64,000 nucleotides of DNA from Cohnella cholangitidis (GCF_014107495.1 NZ_CP041969.1:620001-684000); one strand, 5' to 3'; positions 35,069 to 43,539 are shown, numbered from the stretch's first letter. Program-made: numbers and translations. Notes: a model not told the origin generated them from the sequence alone.

Positions 35069-35095
35069 AAATGATATACGATTCGTATATCATTT
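35069..35095. promoter_or_regulatory. 27-bp palindrome
   Basis: AAATGATATACGA and TCGTATATCATTT are perfect 13-base arms around a single T. It lies about 190 bases upstream of the secreted peptidase gene. It could be an operator for a dimeric repressor or a transcript hairpin; the adjoining TGCAAAAGA/TCTTTTGCA pair (about 35110-35130) could terminate transcription. Confidence 0.5.
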
Positions 35096-35284
35096 GATGT
35101 AGAGGAACTTGCAAAAGAATCTCTTTTGCACTTTTCTTCATAACCTTTTTTCCTCCTTAGGGTCACTTTATGTGACTCCTTTTTTGATTCTTCCTCCTTG
35201 TATCCACTTTTACCAGTTATTCACCTTCCTCTCCATCGGGTACCATCCTATAATGGCAATGTTAACCATAAGGAGGATTGCGAA

Positions 35285-36441
35285 GTGAAACTGCCCAAAC
35301 TCAAACTAAAGATCGCGCTCGTATGTTTAGTTTTTTGCTGCTTTGCCACAATGGCCAGTGCCGCATCTAATCTGAAAGTCTCGCTCAACGGGTTCTCGAT
35401 TACAATGAAGAGCGGCAAATATCAGGTAGGCAAAAATTAGTACCCGCTCTAGTGAATCAGAATGGCGCTTCCTACATAGCGGTAGATTTGGTCTCTCAAT
35501 TGCTCGACGCCAAAAATGCATTCGATCCGAAAAAGAACGAGCTTGTTTTCACAAGTAACAAGAAAACTCAAGAAGATCCGAAGATTCAGCAATTGAACGC
35601 TAAGATCTCGAAATTGGAAGCTCAGGTAACGCAATTGAAAGAACGCGTAAACACGCTTCAAGCGACAAGCAACGAGGCGGAGGGCTGGATCGAATATCGT
35701 TCCAAATATTACACCCTCTTCTATACCGAACAATATAAGCAGGACGTAGAAAAGGTTGCCGAAATCTTCGATCATGCCCGTGAAGTGGCCATCCGGGAAT
35801 TCAAGAGCATATTCCCGCAAGTAGACACAGCGCTTAATAACGAGTATTTCCCCATCTATATTTACTTGCATCCTAAAGCGACTGATCAAGTCTCCGAAGG
35901 CAACGTATACAATCTCGGAAAAGGTTCCGCGAATGCCCTGACCAGCGAAATCCATGTCATTTCTCCTTCGGCGTATCAAACCGCTTGTTGCACGATGGAA
36001 GGATGGAAATATGACGACAGCTATATTTTCAAATTGTTTATTCATGAATATATTCATAGCCCGCAACATATCGTCCAAGAACAATATCGAAAAATCCCAG
36101 GTTGGTTCCCGGAAAATCAACCGAATTGGATCGTAGAGGGATTGGCCGAATACTTCGCGTACAAAGACGGCGACTCTTATAAGCAGAAATTAGACTATTG
36201 GAAACCGATCGTTCTGAATAAGCCGCAAAATCATATTACCGTACGCAATGACTCTATATCCGTACAGACCGAATATGTCGGCGGATTTCTGTTCACTGCG
36301 TTTCTGCATGAGCAATACGGAAGCAAAAAATATGAATCCTTCCTCGCGAGCCGTAAATCGTCGATGGAAGAAGCTTTTCAGGAAACCTACGGAAGTTTCG
36401 AAAAAGTCAACGCGGATTGGCTGAAATGGCTCAAACTATAA
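35285..36441 (+). pseudogene. secreted zinc peptidase (gluzincin-like) with stalk domain, interrupted by a -1 frameshift
   Basis: A GTG start with AAGGAGG upstream and a signal peptide ending TMASAA open a copper-amine-oxidase-like N-terminal domain (NLKVSLNGFSITMKSGKYQVGK), which stops early at 35440. The next frame continues LVPALVNQNGASYIAVDLVSQLL. One A is missing in the A-run 35432-35436. A coiled coil follows (QQLNAKISKLEAQVTQLKER), then a metallopeptidase domain with HEYIHS (HExxH) and, 37-38 residues on, WIVEGLAEYFA, giving the third zinc ligand. Restored length is 385 residues. Probably surface anchored; a sequence error is more likely than decay. Confidence 0.75.
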
Positions 36442-36450
36442 CATCCAAAT

Positions 36451-36490
36451 ACGTTCAGAATCTTGCTTAGCCAAGGTTCTGAACGTTTTT
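36451..36490 (+). terminator. terminator after the secreted peptidase
   Basis: ACGTTCAGAA (36451-36460) and TTCTGAACGT (36477-36486) arms, then TTTT. Confidence 0.88.
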
Positions 36491-36513
36491 CATTTTGCTT
36501 CAGCCGGCATTCC

Positions 36514-36570
36514 GAATAAAAAATTCCCTTAGCAAATGACTAACACGGCAATGAAATCCAATGCAAGGAG
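36514..36570 (+). promoter_or_regulatory. shared upstream element, copy 2
   Basis: GAATAAAAAA, CCCTTAGCAAATGA, GGCAATGAAATCCA and AAGGAG, matching the order at 34723-34780 with small spacing changes. Confidence 0.45.
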
Positions 36571-36578
36571 CCGCGCGA

Positions 36579-36749
36579 ATGACCGAAAACAATCAGTTCC
36601 TCGATCCGCCGATTGCCCCGCAAGACCGCAGCGATGTTCCGGGACGATCCGACGGCGATGCACCCGAAATGTCCGAAGATCCGGCAATCCAAAACGATTT
36701 TCAGGATTTGAAACAGAACGAAGGATATAAATCCCTCTGTCGAGAATGA
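36579..36749 (+). CDS. small acidic protein (MTE-type), 56 residues
   Basis: AAGGAG stands 8 bases before the ATG. The sequence begins MTENNQFLDPPIAPQDRSD and is rich in Asp, Glu, Pro and Gln without hydrophobic segments, so it is probably disordered. It shares its upstream element and N-terminal MTE-x-N with the gene at 34789. The SASP gene follows 95 bases downstream. An association with the spore is an inference from position. Confidence 0.55.
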   Translation: MTENNQFLDPPIAPQDRSDVPGRSDGDAPEMSEDPAIQNDFQDLKQNEGYKSLCRE

Positions 36750-36786
36750 GGGACGGGAAGAAAAATGGTCGATTATCGGAAGATCC

Positions 36787-36817
36787 TGCATAAGAGGAAA
36801 ACCCATGAAGCATAATA
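36787..36817 (+). promoter_or_regulatory. candidate sigma-G promoter of the SASP gene
   Basis: TGCATA (36787-36792), 18 bases, CATAATA (36811-36817). This fits the forespore sigma-G pattern (TGNATA, 17-18 bases, CATNNTA) and sits about 28 bases before the SASP start. Confidence 0.6.
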
Positions 36818-36844
36818 CGTGGTAAATCGTGGAGGTGATACATA

Positions 36845-37078
36845 ATGGCAAACAACAACAGCGGCAGCTCAAACCAGCTAGTCGTTCAACAAGCCCGCGC
36901 AGCCCTCGATCAAATGAAATACGAAGCTGCTCAAGAGCTTGGCATCAATTTCCCGAAAGACGGTTACCATGGAGATTTGCTTTCCAGAGATGCCGGCCGG
37001 ATCGGAGGCAACATTACCCGCCGTCTAGTGCAAATAGCCGAAGAGCAATTGGCAGGCCAAGCGAACAACTTCAGATAA
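36845..37078 (+). CDS. alpha/beta-type small acid-soluble spore protein
   Basis: A 77-residue SASP, which coats and protects spore DNA and is degraded at germination. It contains LDQMKYEAAQELGI, with the GPR protease site region at ELG-INF, then YHGDLLSRDAGRIGGNITRRLVQIAEEQLA, the conserved DNA-binding C-terminal half. GGAGGTG precedes the ATG. The upstream -10/-35 pair suits forespore sigma-G. A terminator follows immediately. Confidence 0.93.
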   Translation: MANNNSGSSNQLVVQQARAALDQMKYEAAQELGINFPKDGYHGDLLSRDAGRIGGNITRRLVQIAEEQLAGQANNFR

Positions 37079-37092
37079 GCCGATAATGACGG

Positions 37093-37121
37093 AACCCCCT
37101 GCTGCATAAGCAGGGGGTTTG
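37093..37121 (+). terminator. terminator of the SASP gene
   Basis: AACCCCCTGCT-GCATA-AGCAGGGGGTT stem followed by T residues. It may also serve the convergent lipoprotein gene. Confidence 0.88.
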
Positions 37122-37139
37122 CCTGTCTTGCTTCTGGTT

Positions 37140-37703
37140 CTATTTAAAATAAACAGCCATACGCCGATCTATTACCATGAGTAAGGTTGCGTATCCGTCT
37201 TCATTAAATAATGCCGAGAGGATGTATGTATCCACGCTATCTTCCATCGTTTGCCGCGGATCGTTCGGACCTCCGTCAAAAAATCTATCCGCACGGGAAT
37301 CGTAAATATAATCTAGGTTATGCTCCGTTGCATCGAGCGCGACTTTTTCTCCGTATAACCGTTTAATGCTGCTTTTCGAATCGGAAATCGAAGCTCCCCG
37401 CACCGTCTTGAACTTGCCGGCCGATTCCTCCTTCAACAGGATACCGGCGGCTGCATCGTCTCGGTACATGACGGTCACTCCGTTATCGTATACGTAGCCT
37501 AAAGCCCCCGTATCCTTGCCTTGTCCAAGCGCCTTCTCGACCTCCGATCGGCTGTCCCCATAACAAATCTTCGCGCGCGAGCCGCCGGATTCAACAATGC
37601 ACAGATCATCCTTCGAAAAGGTGTCCGCCTTAAACTCGGAGGCTCTTCCGCTGCATCCTGCCATGATGAGTAACGCTGCCGCCAACCAAGCCATACCTTT
37701 CAT
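37140..37703 (-). CDS. lipoprotein of unknown function
   Basis: A 187-residue lipoprotein with lipobox LIMAGC (Cys17). The mature part has two similar stretches, ICYGDSRSEVEKALGQGKDTG and GASISDSKSSIKRLYGEKVALD, each followed by a Tyr-rich strand. This resembles the duplicated SmpA/OmlA-like fold of small envelope proteins, although no family is certain. Anchored outside the membrane. Convergent with the SASP gene. Confidence 0.7.
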   Translation of the reverse strand: MKGMAWLAAALLIMAGCSGRASEFKADTFSKDDLCIVESGGSRAKICYGDSRSEVEKALGQGKDTGALGYVYDNGVTVMYRDDAAAGILLKEESAGKFKTVRGASISDSKSSIKRLYGEKVALDATEHNLDYIYDSRADRFFDGGPNDPRQTMEDSVDTYILSALFNEDGYATLLMVIDRRMAVYFK

Positions 37704-37866
37704 TCTCTAATCCCCTTTCCAACATTGCCCAAATCGTAACACAAATCGAAGACGAATGTTAACCCTATCATTCTTACAAATAATAATCTGATAAATATTT
37801 CCTTGTATTCCCCGGTAATCAATGTAAACTTAATTTCATCTTAACTTTTCGAGGAGAAGAACTCCC

Positions 37867-38922
37867 ATGCGCAAAATCAGCCTTACGCTACTTACTATTG
37901 CAACACTTCTACTCAGCACGAACGTTTCCATGGCGCACCCCGGCAGAACGGATTCCAATGGCGGTCATACGTGTCGAACGGACTGCGCCAAGTGGGGGCT
38001 CAAAGACGGCGAATACCATTACCACAATAGCGATGGCACGATCAAAACGAAGACGCCTTCAGATCCGAAGGTGCCCACTGCTCCTACATCGCCTTTGGGT
38101 CCGACTTCGCCTGACGAACCGGAAGCTTCCGGCATTAAAGCGGACAAAATAAAACCGCCGGCCAAAGATAAGCTATCGGTCTATTTCCTCAATGTCGGCC
38201 AAGGCGACGCCACTTATATTAAAACGGCTGCCGGGGACGATATTTTGATTGATGCGGGCAAGAACGAAGCCGGCGCGGCCGTCGTTAATTATCTGAAGCA
38301 ATTGGGAGTAGACGATCTCGAAATTTTGATTTCCACCCATCCCGATGAAGACCACGCCGGCGGACTTGACGTCGTATTGGACAAATTCAAGGTCAAAGCA
38401 GTTTACGCTCCCAAAGTCTCGCATACGACAAATACGTTTAAGGATTTCCTGCTTGCGGTTAAAAAAGAAGGGCTCACGATTAAGGAAGCGAAAGCCGGCG
38501 TGAAATTGCCCCTGAAGGACGTTACGGCGACCTTCGTTGGGCCGGTTAAGCAATATGGCGACGATTTGAACGACTGGAGCGCCGTTCTTCATCTTACATA
38601 CGGAGAGAATACGTTTCTGTTTACCGGGGATGCTGAGAAAAAAGCCGAGAACGACATGATCGCCGCGAAGTTATCGCTTAAAGCGGACGTGCTGAAGACA
38701 GGTCACCACGGCTCCGTATCCTCTACGAGCCCGGCTTTGCTGAAAGCCGTCTCGCCTAAGTTTGCGATTATCAGCGTTGGCAAGAATAATTACGGACACC
38801 CTGCCGCGACGATACTAAACAGGCTTAAGTCCGCCAAAGTAACGACCTTTAGAACGGATCTGAACGGAACCGTCACAGCGGTCAGCGATGGCAAAAAAAT
38901 CTCTTTCGTAAAGGTGAAATAA
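37867..38922 (+). CDS. secreted ComEC-like MBL-fold hydrolase with YHYH domain
   Basis: A 351-residue exported protein. The signal peptide ends at SMA (residue 23). A YHYH domain follows at 24-54 (HPGRTDSNGGHTCRTDC... DGEYHYHN), with a calcium-domain-like Cys pair. After a Pro/Thr-rich linker, the hydrolase (about 100-351) resembles the C-terminal part of ComEC: FLNVGQGDATYI, STHPDEDHAGGL (the HPDEDH metal site), LFTGDAEKKAE and TGHHGSVSSTS. Secreted nucleases or phosphodiesterases of this type may degrade external DNA, but the substrate is unproven. It is coupled to a DUF3006 gene. Confidence 0.85.
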   Translation: MRKISLTLLTIATLLLSTNVSMAHPGRTDSNGGHTCRTDCAKWGLKDGEYHYHNSDGTIKTKTPSDPKVPTAPTSPLGPTSPDEPEASGIKADKIKPPAKDKLSVYFLNVGQGDATYIKTAAGDDILIDAGKNEAGAAVVNYLKQLGVDDLEILISTHPDEDHAGGLDVVLDKFKVKAVYAPKVSHTTNTFKDFLLAVKKEGLTIKEAKAGVKLPLKDVTATFVGPVKQYGDDLNDWSAVLHLTYGENTFLFTGDAEKKAENDMIAAKLSLKADVLKTGHHGSVSSTSPALLKAVSPKFAIISVGKNNYGHPAATILNRLKSAKVTTFRTDLNGTVTAVSDGKKISFVKVK

Positions 38923-39134
38923 TGGAACGGGGAATCATAGATCGGTTTGAGAACGATATCGTAGTCATTGAGGTCGGCGGGTCCACCAGGGACTTTCCCA
39001 AGGCTTCCTTGCCGCGGAACGCAAAGGTTGGCGACTCGGTAATTATCGATAACGGAGAAATCCGCATCGATAGGATTGAGACCGCAAATCGCAAAAAAGA
39101 GATCAATAGCCTAATGGACGAGTTATTCGAATAG
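38922..39134 (+). CDS. DUF3006 family protein
   Basis: A 70-residue small beta protein of the DUF3006 family, which is typically encoded beside ComEC-like hydrolases: ERGIIDRFENDIVVIEVGG, then FPKASLPRNAKVGDSVIIDNG, then a charged tail. Its start overlaps the upstream stop by one base (TAATG), showing tight coupling. The role is unknown; it may bind or modulate the hydrolase. Confidence 0.82.
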   Translation: MERGIIDRFENDIVVIEVGGSTRDFPKASLPRNAKVGDSVIIDNGEIRIDRIETANRKKEINSLMDELFE

Positions 39135-39299
39135 ATAGGACAACCATCCTGAATCGCGCTTTATAGCCTAGCCGAAATCCGTTGCCTGTGCGACAGCGGA
39201 AAATGCAATCGGATGTGCTAATGTACTGTCCCAATCGGGATCTTGACATAAGCTAAATGGGTGATGAACAATCATAATAACCTATTTGGCGGTGATTGC

Positions 39300-39392
39300 A
39301 TGAGTTATCCTGTAACTGGCGGAGGTTCGGCTACGGCTATCGCGCTTGTCCTCTTCGTCCTGTTGGTCATTATCCTTAGAGCAGGATACTAA
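39300..39392 (+). CDS. YjcZ-like small membrane protein, 30 residues
   Basis: The peptide starts MSYPVTGGGSATAIALV, followed by FVLLVIILRAGY: a polar Gly-rich start and one transmembrane helix, as in the YjcZ/YczI group of Bacilli sporulation-associated peptides. GGCGGTG lies before the ATG. A strong terminator follows the stop. Confidence 0.65.
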   Translation: MSYPVTGGGSATAIALVLFVLLVIILRAGY

Positions 39393-39409
39393 TCCTCTCC
39401 CCGAATGTC

Positions 39410-39442
39410 CCGGAAAGCTCTAATGAGCTTTCCGGTTTTTTT
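39410..39442 (+). terminator. terminator after the YjcZ-like gene
   Basis: CCGGAAAGCTC-TAAT-GAGCTTTCCGG stem then seven T. Confidence 0.93.
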
Positions 39443-39538
39443 GTCCATTTTTGAATATGCGCAACCTTTTCCGAACCTCTGTCGTCTAGGGGGTACCCAT
39501 TGGGAAATGATGCATACTAGAAACTGGAGGGAATTATA

Positions 39539-40417
39539 ATGAGCCATTATCTGAAGAAGCCGCTGCTGTTGCTGTTGTTCGTTGCGATATTTTGTACGAC
39601 CGCTAGCGGTTCCGTATTTGCCAAAAATAAAATCGTCACCATCAAAGATCATCCCAAAAACAGCATCAGCGCAGCAACCGCCGTATCCTTGATCATAAAA
39701 GGCTTGAATTTGAACATCGATAACATCCGTTTCATTAAAGAACCTAAAGCAAGCGATTATTACACGAAGGTTAAAGACAACGCTACTTACGCCGGAGACT
39801 TCATCATCGCCCAATTCAATGGGCTTGAGCTGCCGAAGGACATTAACCCCTCGGCCAAAGTGACGCGGGAGCAGTTCGCTAAATGGTTGTTCGGGGCCTT
39901 AAGCCATAAAGGCGAGTACGCCTGGATCGAGATTTATCGAACTTTCGCCGACGAGAATCAAGTCACGAACGGGTATATGGACAGCATTCAGAAACTTCTG
40001 ATCGCCAAGGTCGTCTCCTTGGACGGCAAACAGAAGTTTTACCCTGCAAGACAGATTACTTACGCGGAAGCTACGGCAATGGTCAAACGAACGGCGAAGT
40101 TCATCAAGGATACGCCGCCGGTCGCAGCTCCAAGCGTCTCCGTGCTTAGCGACGCTAAGCTCACTATTTCGAAAGAATCGGATGCCGTAACGCGCGTGAC
40201 GCTTTCCGTGAACGCTCCGCATCCGGGATACGGCCTTGAGATTACTAACATTCAATTCGTTAAAGGAGAAGCCGTTATCAGCTATAGAGCCGTTGAACCC
40301 GATCCAGATAAAATGTACATTCAAATGATTACGGAGTTAAAAGCCGTCACTTATATCCCGTCGAGCTATAAAGCAGTGATTGGGGACGTTCAGCCTACCG
40401 CTCCGTTTCCCGGTTAA
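39539..40417 (+). CDS. secreted protein with SLH-like and PrcB-like domains
   Basis: A 292-residue exported protein. The signal peptide ends near SVFA (residue 28). Two S-layer-homology-like repeats cover about 40-190; REQFAKWLFGAL and TYAEATAMVKRTA are characteristic helices. The C-terminal part (200-285) contains GYGLEITNIQFVKGEAVISYRAVEPDPDK, resembling the PrcB C-terminal protease-complex domain. GGAGGG precedes the ATG. Probably anchored to the cell wall; the function is unknown. Confidence 0.75.
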   Translation: MSHYLKKPLLLLLFVAIFCTTASGSVFAKNKIVTIKDHPKNSISAATAVSLIIKGLNLNIDNIRFIKEPKASDYYTKVKDNATYAGDFIIAQFNGLELPKDINPSAKVTREQFAKWLFGALSHKGEYAWIEIYRTFADENQVTNGYMDSIQKLLIAKVVSLDGKQKFYPARQITYAEATAMVKRTAKFIKDTPPVAAPSVSVLSDAKLTISKESDAVTRVTLSVNAPHPGYGLEITNIQFVKGEAVISYRAVEPDPDKMYIQMITELKAVTYIPSSYKAVIGDVQPTAPFPG

Positions 40418-40431
40418 TCGATCGCCTACGC

Positions 40432-40473
40432 AAAAAAAACGGATGGATCTCCTTGCGAGGTCCATCCGTTTCG
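40432..40473. terminator. bidirectional terminator between the SLH protein and ung
   Basis: AAACGGATGGA (40437-40447) and TCCATCCGTTT (40461-40471) arms with A and T runs on either side. Confidence 0.88.
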
Positions 40474-40475
40474 TT

Positions 40476-41192
40476 TTAAAGATCAAACAATAGCGCCGTC
40501 TCTTCCAACTCCGGAATGCGCCAATCGATCTCGCCGCGCCCGCATTGTCTGAGAAACGCATTGCATTGCGAGAACGGCTTGCTGCCCCAGAACCCTCCAT
40601 GCGCCGACAGCGGACTAGGATGCACCGAATTCAACACGAAATGTCTCGACGAATCGATGTATCGCCCCTTCTCTTGCGCATGGTTGCCCCATAGGACGAA
40701 CGCTACCGGAGTCTCCCTCTCGTTCAATAGACTGATGATCTTGTCGGTATAAGTCTCCCATCCTAGCTTCCGATGCGAATTAGCCATACTCTCCCGGACC
40801 GTGAGAACGCTGTTCAGTAAAAGCACACCCTGCCGTGCCCAGTGCTCCAGATATCCGTGATTGGGAATGGGACAGCCGATGTCATCCTTCAGTTCCTTAT
40901 ATATATTCCTTAACGAAGGAGGCAGCTTTACGCCCGGCTGTACCGAGAAGCTCAAGCCATGCGCCTGATTCGGCCCGTGGTAAGGATCCTGGCCGAGAAT
41001 AACGACTTTGACCTCCTCATAATCCGTTAATTCCATGGCCCGGTAGATGTCATTCCTCGGCGGGTACACGATATGTTCCCTGTATTGCGCTTCGACTTTC
41101 TCGAGCAAATCTTGAAAGTACGGTTTGTCATGCTCTTCCCGAAGCAGCTTTCCCCAATCGTTGCGCAACGTCGTCCGTACGCTTGTCTCCAT
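40476..41192 (-). CDS. ung: uracil-DNA glycosylase (family 1)
   Basis: A 238-residue family 1 UDG, which removes uracil from DNA. Motif A is [18 protein letters not shown], with the catalytic water-activating Asp. The Leu-intercalation loop [11 protein letters not shown] carries the catalytic His. LLLNSVLTV and [14 protein letters not shown] uracil-binding Asn and neighbouring strands are also present. The ATG at 41192 is preferred over GTG nine bases upstream because AGAGGTG is then properly spaced. Monocistronic. Confidence 0.96.
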   Translation of the reverse strand: METSVRTTLRNDWGKLLREEHDKPYFQDLLEKVEAQYREHIVYPPRNDIYRAMELTDYEEVKVVILGQDPYHGPNQAHGLSFSVQPGVKLPPSLRNIYKELKDDIGCPIPNHGYLEHWARQGVLLLNSVLTVRESMANSHRKLGWETYTDKIISLLNERETPVAFVLWGNHAQEKGRYIDSSRHFVLNSVHPSPLSAHGGFWGSKPFSQCNAFLRQCGRGEIDWRIPELEETALLFDL

Positions 41193-41312
41193 TCGACCCA
41201 CCTCTTTGTTCTATTATATCGTCATTTAGCTAAAGATAGGTGTCGAATTAGATAGGAAAAATAGTCCCTCTTCATCTTCCAATAATAACCAATTCGTTAT
41301 ATGATCAACTTG

Positions 41313-41510
41313 CAGCTTGTAAAATGGCGGACAGCTCAATTCGAAAGGAGGAGGCTGTTAATGGACGTCTTCCAAGCTTTCTCAGTCGTCTTCGCTTTTG
41401 GCGTGTTCCTCATTTCATTGTTAAACTATATTGAAAAGAGGAAATAATCAGGTTGGTTCATGTTGGCTGACGTGAAACCATACTGACAGAGAGCCGCCAT
41501 TTACAAGCTG
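41313..41510 (+). repeat. long-range inverted repeat enclosing a small toxin-like gene
   Basis: CAGCTTGTAAAATGGCGG (41313-41330) is complementary to CCGCCATTTACAAGCTG (41494-41510) with one bulged A. In RNA this would join the 5' and 3' ends of the toxin-like transcript. Confidence 0.75.
41361..41447 (+). CDS. putative holin-like toxin peptide (type I toxin-antitoxin candidate)
   Basis: A 28-residue peptide: an MDVFQAFSVVFAF start, one transmembrane helix (about residues 5-22) and a basic tail YIEKRK. This is the pattern of Hol_Tox (TxpA/BsrE-type) toxins. AAAGGAGGAGG precedes the ATG. The mRNA ends are complementary (arms at 41313 and 41494), and a terminator follows at 41515. TATGAT near 41300 is a possible -10. 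The convergent minus-strand gene ends at 41521, and read-through from it would be antisense to this gene. The toxin call rests on size, topology and RNA layout, not on a database match. Confidence 0.6.
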   Translation: MDVFQAFSVVFAFGVFLISLLNYIEKRK

Positions 41511-41514
41511 TCGG

Positions 41515-41542
41515 GCCGGATCACAATCGTGGTCCGGCTTTG
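41515..41542 (+). terminator. terminator of the toxin-like transcript
   Basis: GCCGGATCAC-AATC-GTGGTCCGGC stem then TTTGCTT. It overlaps the last codons of the convergent gene and has no U-run on the minus strand. Confidence 0.75.
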
Positions 41543-42945
41543 CTTATCTTGGAACTCTTCTTCATCTTATCCTCGTAGCTTTCCGCGTAAAGTACCTTAA
41601 AAAACTTCTCATCGTATAGAGCTAATCCAACTATGGAGTCATCGGAAACTAAACCTCCCGAATGCATTCCAAAATTAAAGCTTACAATCATTCCGTCCTT
41701 CGTTTTAGCTGATATAACATTAGAATCTTCCCATCTACGAAACTCTAGATCGCCATAGATATTTAAAACCTGTTCCAACGTGCTTCCTACGCCTATCCCG
41801 CTCATAAGCATGTAGTTGCTTTGATCTGAAATGATGGCTTGCACCTTGCCGTTCGAGACATACAAATCCGCTAAAGAACCGTGGTATACAGTAGAGCCGC
41901 TCCTTGAGTCTTTCGTCAAAGATTCATCGAACGTGTTTAACATGTATTGCTCCGAATCCCCGATAGCTACGCCGCCAAACGCATATTCGTGGTTTTTCTT
42001 ACTGATATCAATACCGGCGCATGAATAAAAATCTTTCTTTGTCGCCTTTTTAAGAACAATATTTTGCGAGTTAATGCTGTACTGCAGCGAGTTATTCTTA
42101 ACCGTCAGCGTCAACGAACCCTCGTCCTCGCCATCTTCTCCAATCCCAGTCACCTTGATCACGTTGCCGTTATCTTCTTTCACGGTAAAGGGGATATGTT
42201 TTACTTCGCCGTTTGCGCAGTAGCTGAATTGCATAGTTTCCCCCGCAATAAGAACTTGCAAAAATGAAGAAGTACCCGACTGGGTCCAATAGCTGGTTTT
42301 TCGTTGAACCTCGCCGGCTCCATTTGATTTAGACTGGATATACTTCTTCTTTGATTCATCCCATCTAAAGGTAATAGCAGTCGCTTCGCCAGATCCAGGC
42401 TCGACTTTTAACCCGACAATCTCATGATATCCATCCTTGTTGGTATCGGCGATAATGTCGCCTTCACCGCCGCCACCCACTTCAATGGCCGCTACTTTCG
42501 TTAGTTTACCGTTGCGTAAAGTTAGAACCTCAACCTCAAAGGCCCCAAATCCCGTGGTACCATGAGAGATTATTGCGATGTTGTTCTTATAAGTCTTGTT
42601 CTTGATTTTGCGAATTTCAAAAGGAATACCGCTCGTGTCCTGATCATGTCTAGTTGTAATCTTCTTGCCATTCGATAAATTGTATATCCCTATGTAAAGA
42701 TCTGCTTCGACCATCTCGTTCTTTGCCGTAGACAAAATAATCTCATCTTTACCGTCATTATTCAGATCATAAATGAGAGGTGTGGCGAGGTCGTTCGTGC
42801 CTAACTTATATTCTTTCATAAAGCTGGCGCTTGCAGAGTTCACAGCTTGTTGTTTATTCATTTTCGAGGCGGCATTCACGGTCGGGATCATGGTCATGAT
42901 AATCATTAGAGCAATCAGCATTGCAATCGTTCGTTTCTTAGACAT
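41521..42945 (-). CDS. secreted protein with FG-GAP/VCBS-like calcium motifs
   Basis: A 474-residue exported protein. A signal peptide of about 25 residues (MIIMTMIPTVNA) precedes two VCBS/FG-GAP-like calcium loops, DLNNDGKDEIIL (about 60) and DTNKDGYHEIVG (about 165). The latter half has a DUF-like domain with GIGVGSTLEQVLNIYGDLE and FAFGGVAIGDSEQYML-type repeats, each resembling a strand-helix unit. I chose the ATG at 42945; another is seven codons upstream, and both share one ribosome binding site. Richer in A and T than most neighbours. Function unknown. Confidence 0.7.
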   Translation of the reverse strand: MSKKRTIAMLIALMIIMTMIPTVNAASKMNKQQAVNSASASFMKEYKLGTNDLATPLIYDLNNDGKDEIILSTAKNEMVEADLYIGIYNLSNGKKITTRHDQDTSGIPFEIRKIKNKTYKNNIAIISHGTTGFGAFEVEVLTLRNGKLTKVAAIEVGGGGEGDIIADTNKDGYHEIVGLKVEPGSGEATAITFRWDESKKKYIQSKSNGAGEVQRKTSYWTQSGTSSFLQVLIAGETMQFSYCANGEVKHIPFTVKEDNGNVIKVTGIGEDGEDEGSLTLTVKNNSLQYSINSQNIVLKKATKKDFYSCAGIDISKKNHEYAFGGVAIGDSEQYMLNTFDESLTKDSRSGSTVYHGSLADLYVSNGKVQAIISDQSNYMLMSGIGVGSTLEQVLNIYGDLEFRRWEDSNVISAKTKDGMIVSFNFGMHSGGLVSDDSIVGLALYDEKFFKVLYAESYEDKMKKSSKISKAGPRL

Positions 42946-43061
42946 CGTATTGTTTTCTCTCCTCATATCTTCTCAAGAATCGACTTAATCAAGATTTATT
43001 AAACAATATACCACAAGATTCTTGGTAAAAATATCAGGTAAAACCGATCGTTATTTTAAAA

Positions 43062-43111
43062 CAAAAAACCTCTTTCGTTCCTACCCGAAATACAGATAGT
43101 ACGAAAAAGGA
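43062..43111 (-). terminator. terminator of the tRNA cluster
   Basis: CCTCTTTCGT/ACGAAAAAGG arms; on the minus strand the stem is followed by TTTTTTG. Confidence 0.65.
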
Positions 43112-43127
43112 TCTTTAATTTAAGATG

Positions 43128-43216
43128 TGGTGCCGAGGACCGGGGTCGAACCGGTACGGTAGTCACCTACCGCAGGATTTTAAGTCCTGTGCGTCTGCCA
43201 ATTCCGCCACCCCGGC
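43128..43216 (-). tRNA. tRNA-Leu (anticodon TAA)
   Basis: 89 bases with encoded CCA and a long variable arm (CGGTAGGTGACTACCG-type). The acceptor stem GCCGGGG/CCTCGGC pairs with wobble, the anticodon loop reads CTTAAAA, and the T loop is TTCGACC. Confidence 0.95.
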
Positions 43217-43289
43217 ATATTGAACGATGTCGTTAGGAACATGTCCATAGTAAGGGTTAATAATAATTAAGGCAGGTAAGTTATTCACT

Positions 43290-43366
43290 TGGTGGGCCTT
43301 GAGGGACTCGAACCCCCGACCAATCGGTTATGAGCCGACCGCTCTAACCAACTGAGCTAAAGGCCC
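43290..43366 (-). tRNA. tRNA-Ile2 (anticodon CAT, lysidine-modified type)
   Basis: 77 bases with encoded CCA. The anticodon is CAT, but the body (GGGCCTTTAGCTCAG, GGCTCATAACC) matches Bacillus tRNA-Ile2 and not elongator Met. TilS-dependent lysidine would make it read AUA. Confidence 0.85.
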
Positions 43367-43389
43367 CCGTCTCGGTCCAGAGAAAAGGT

Positions 43390-43466
<77 letters not shown>

Positions 43467-43504
43467 TCATTTTTGTCATCATGCAATTATTGGCGACAAG
43501 TAAT

Positions 43505-43534
43505 AATATACTATATCGGACACCTTAACGTCAA
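43505..43534 (-). promoter_or_regulatory. promoter of the tRNA cluster
   Basis: On the minus strand TTGACG (43534-43529), 18 bases, TATATT (43510-43505), about 39 bases before tRNA-fMet. Confidence 0.65.
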
Positions 43535-43539
43535 GAACT

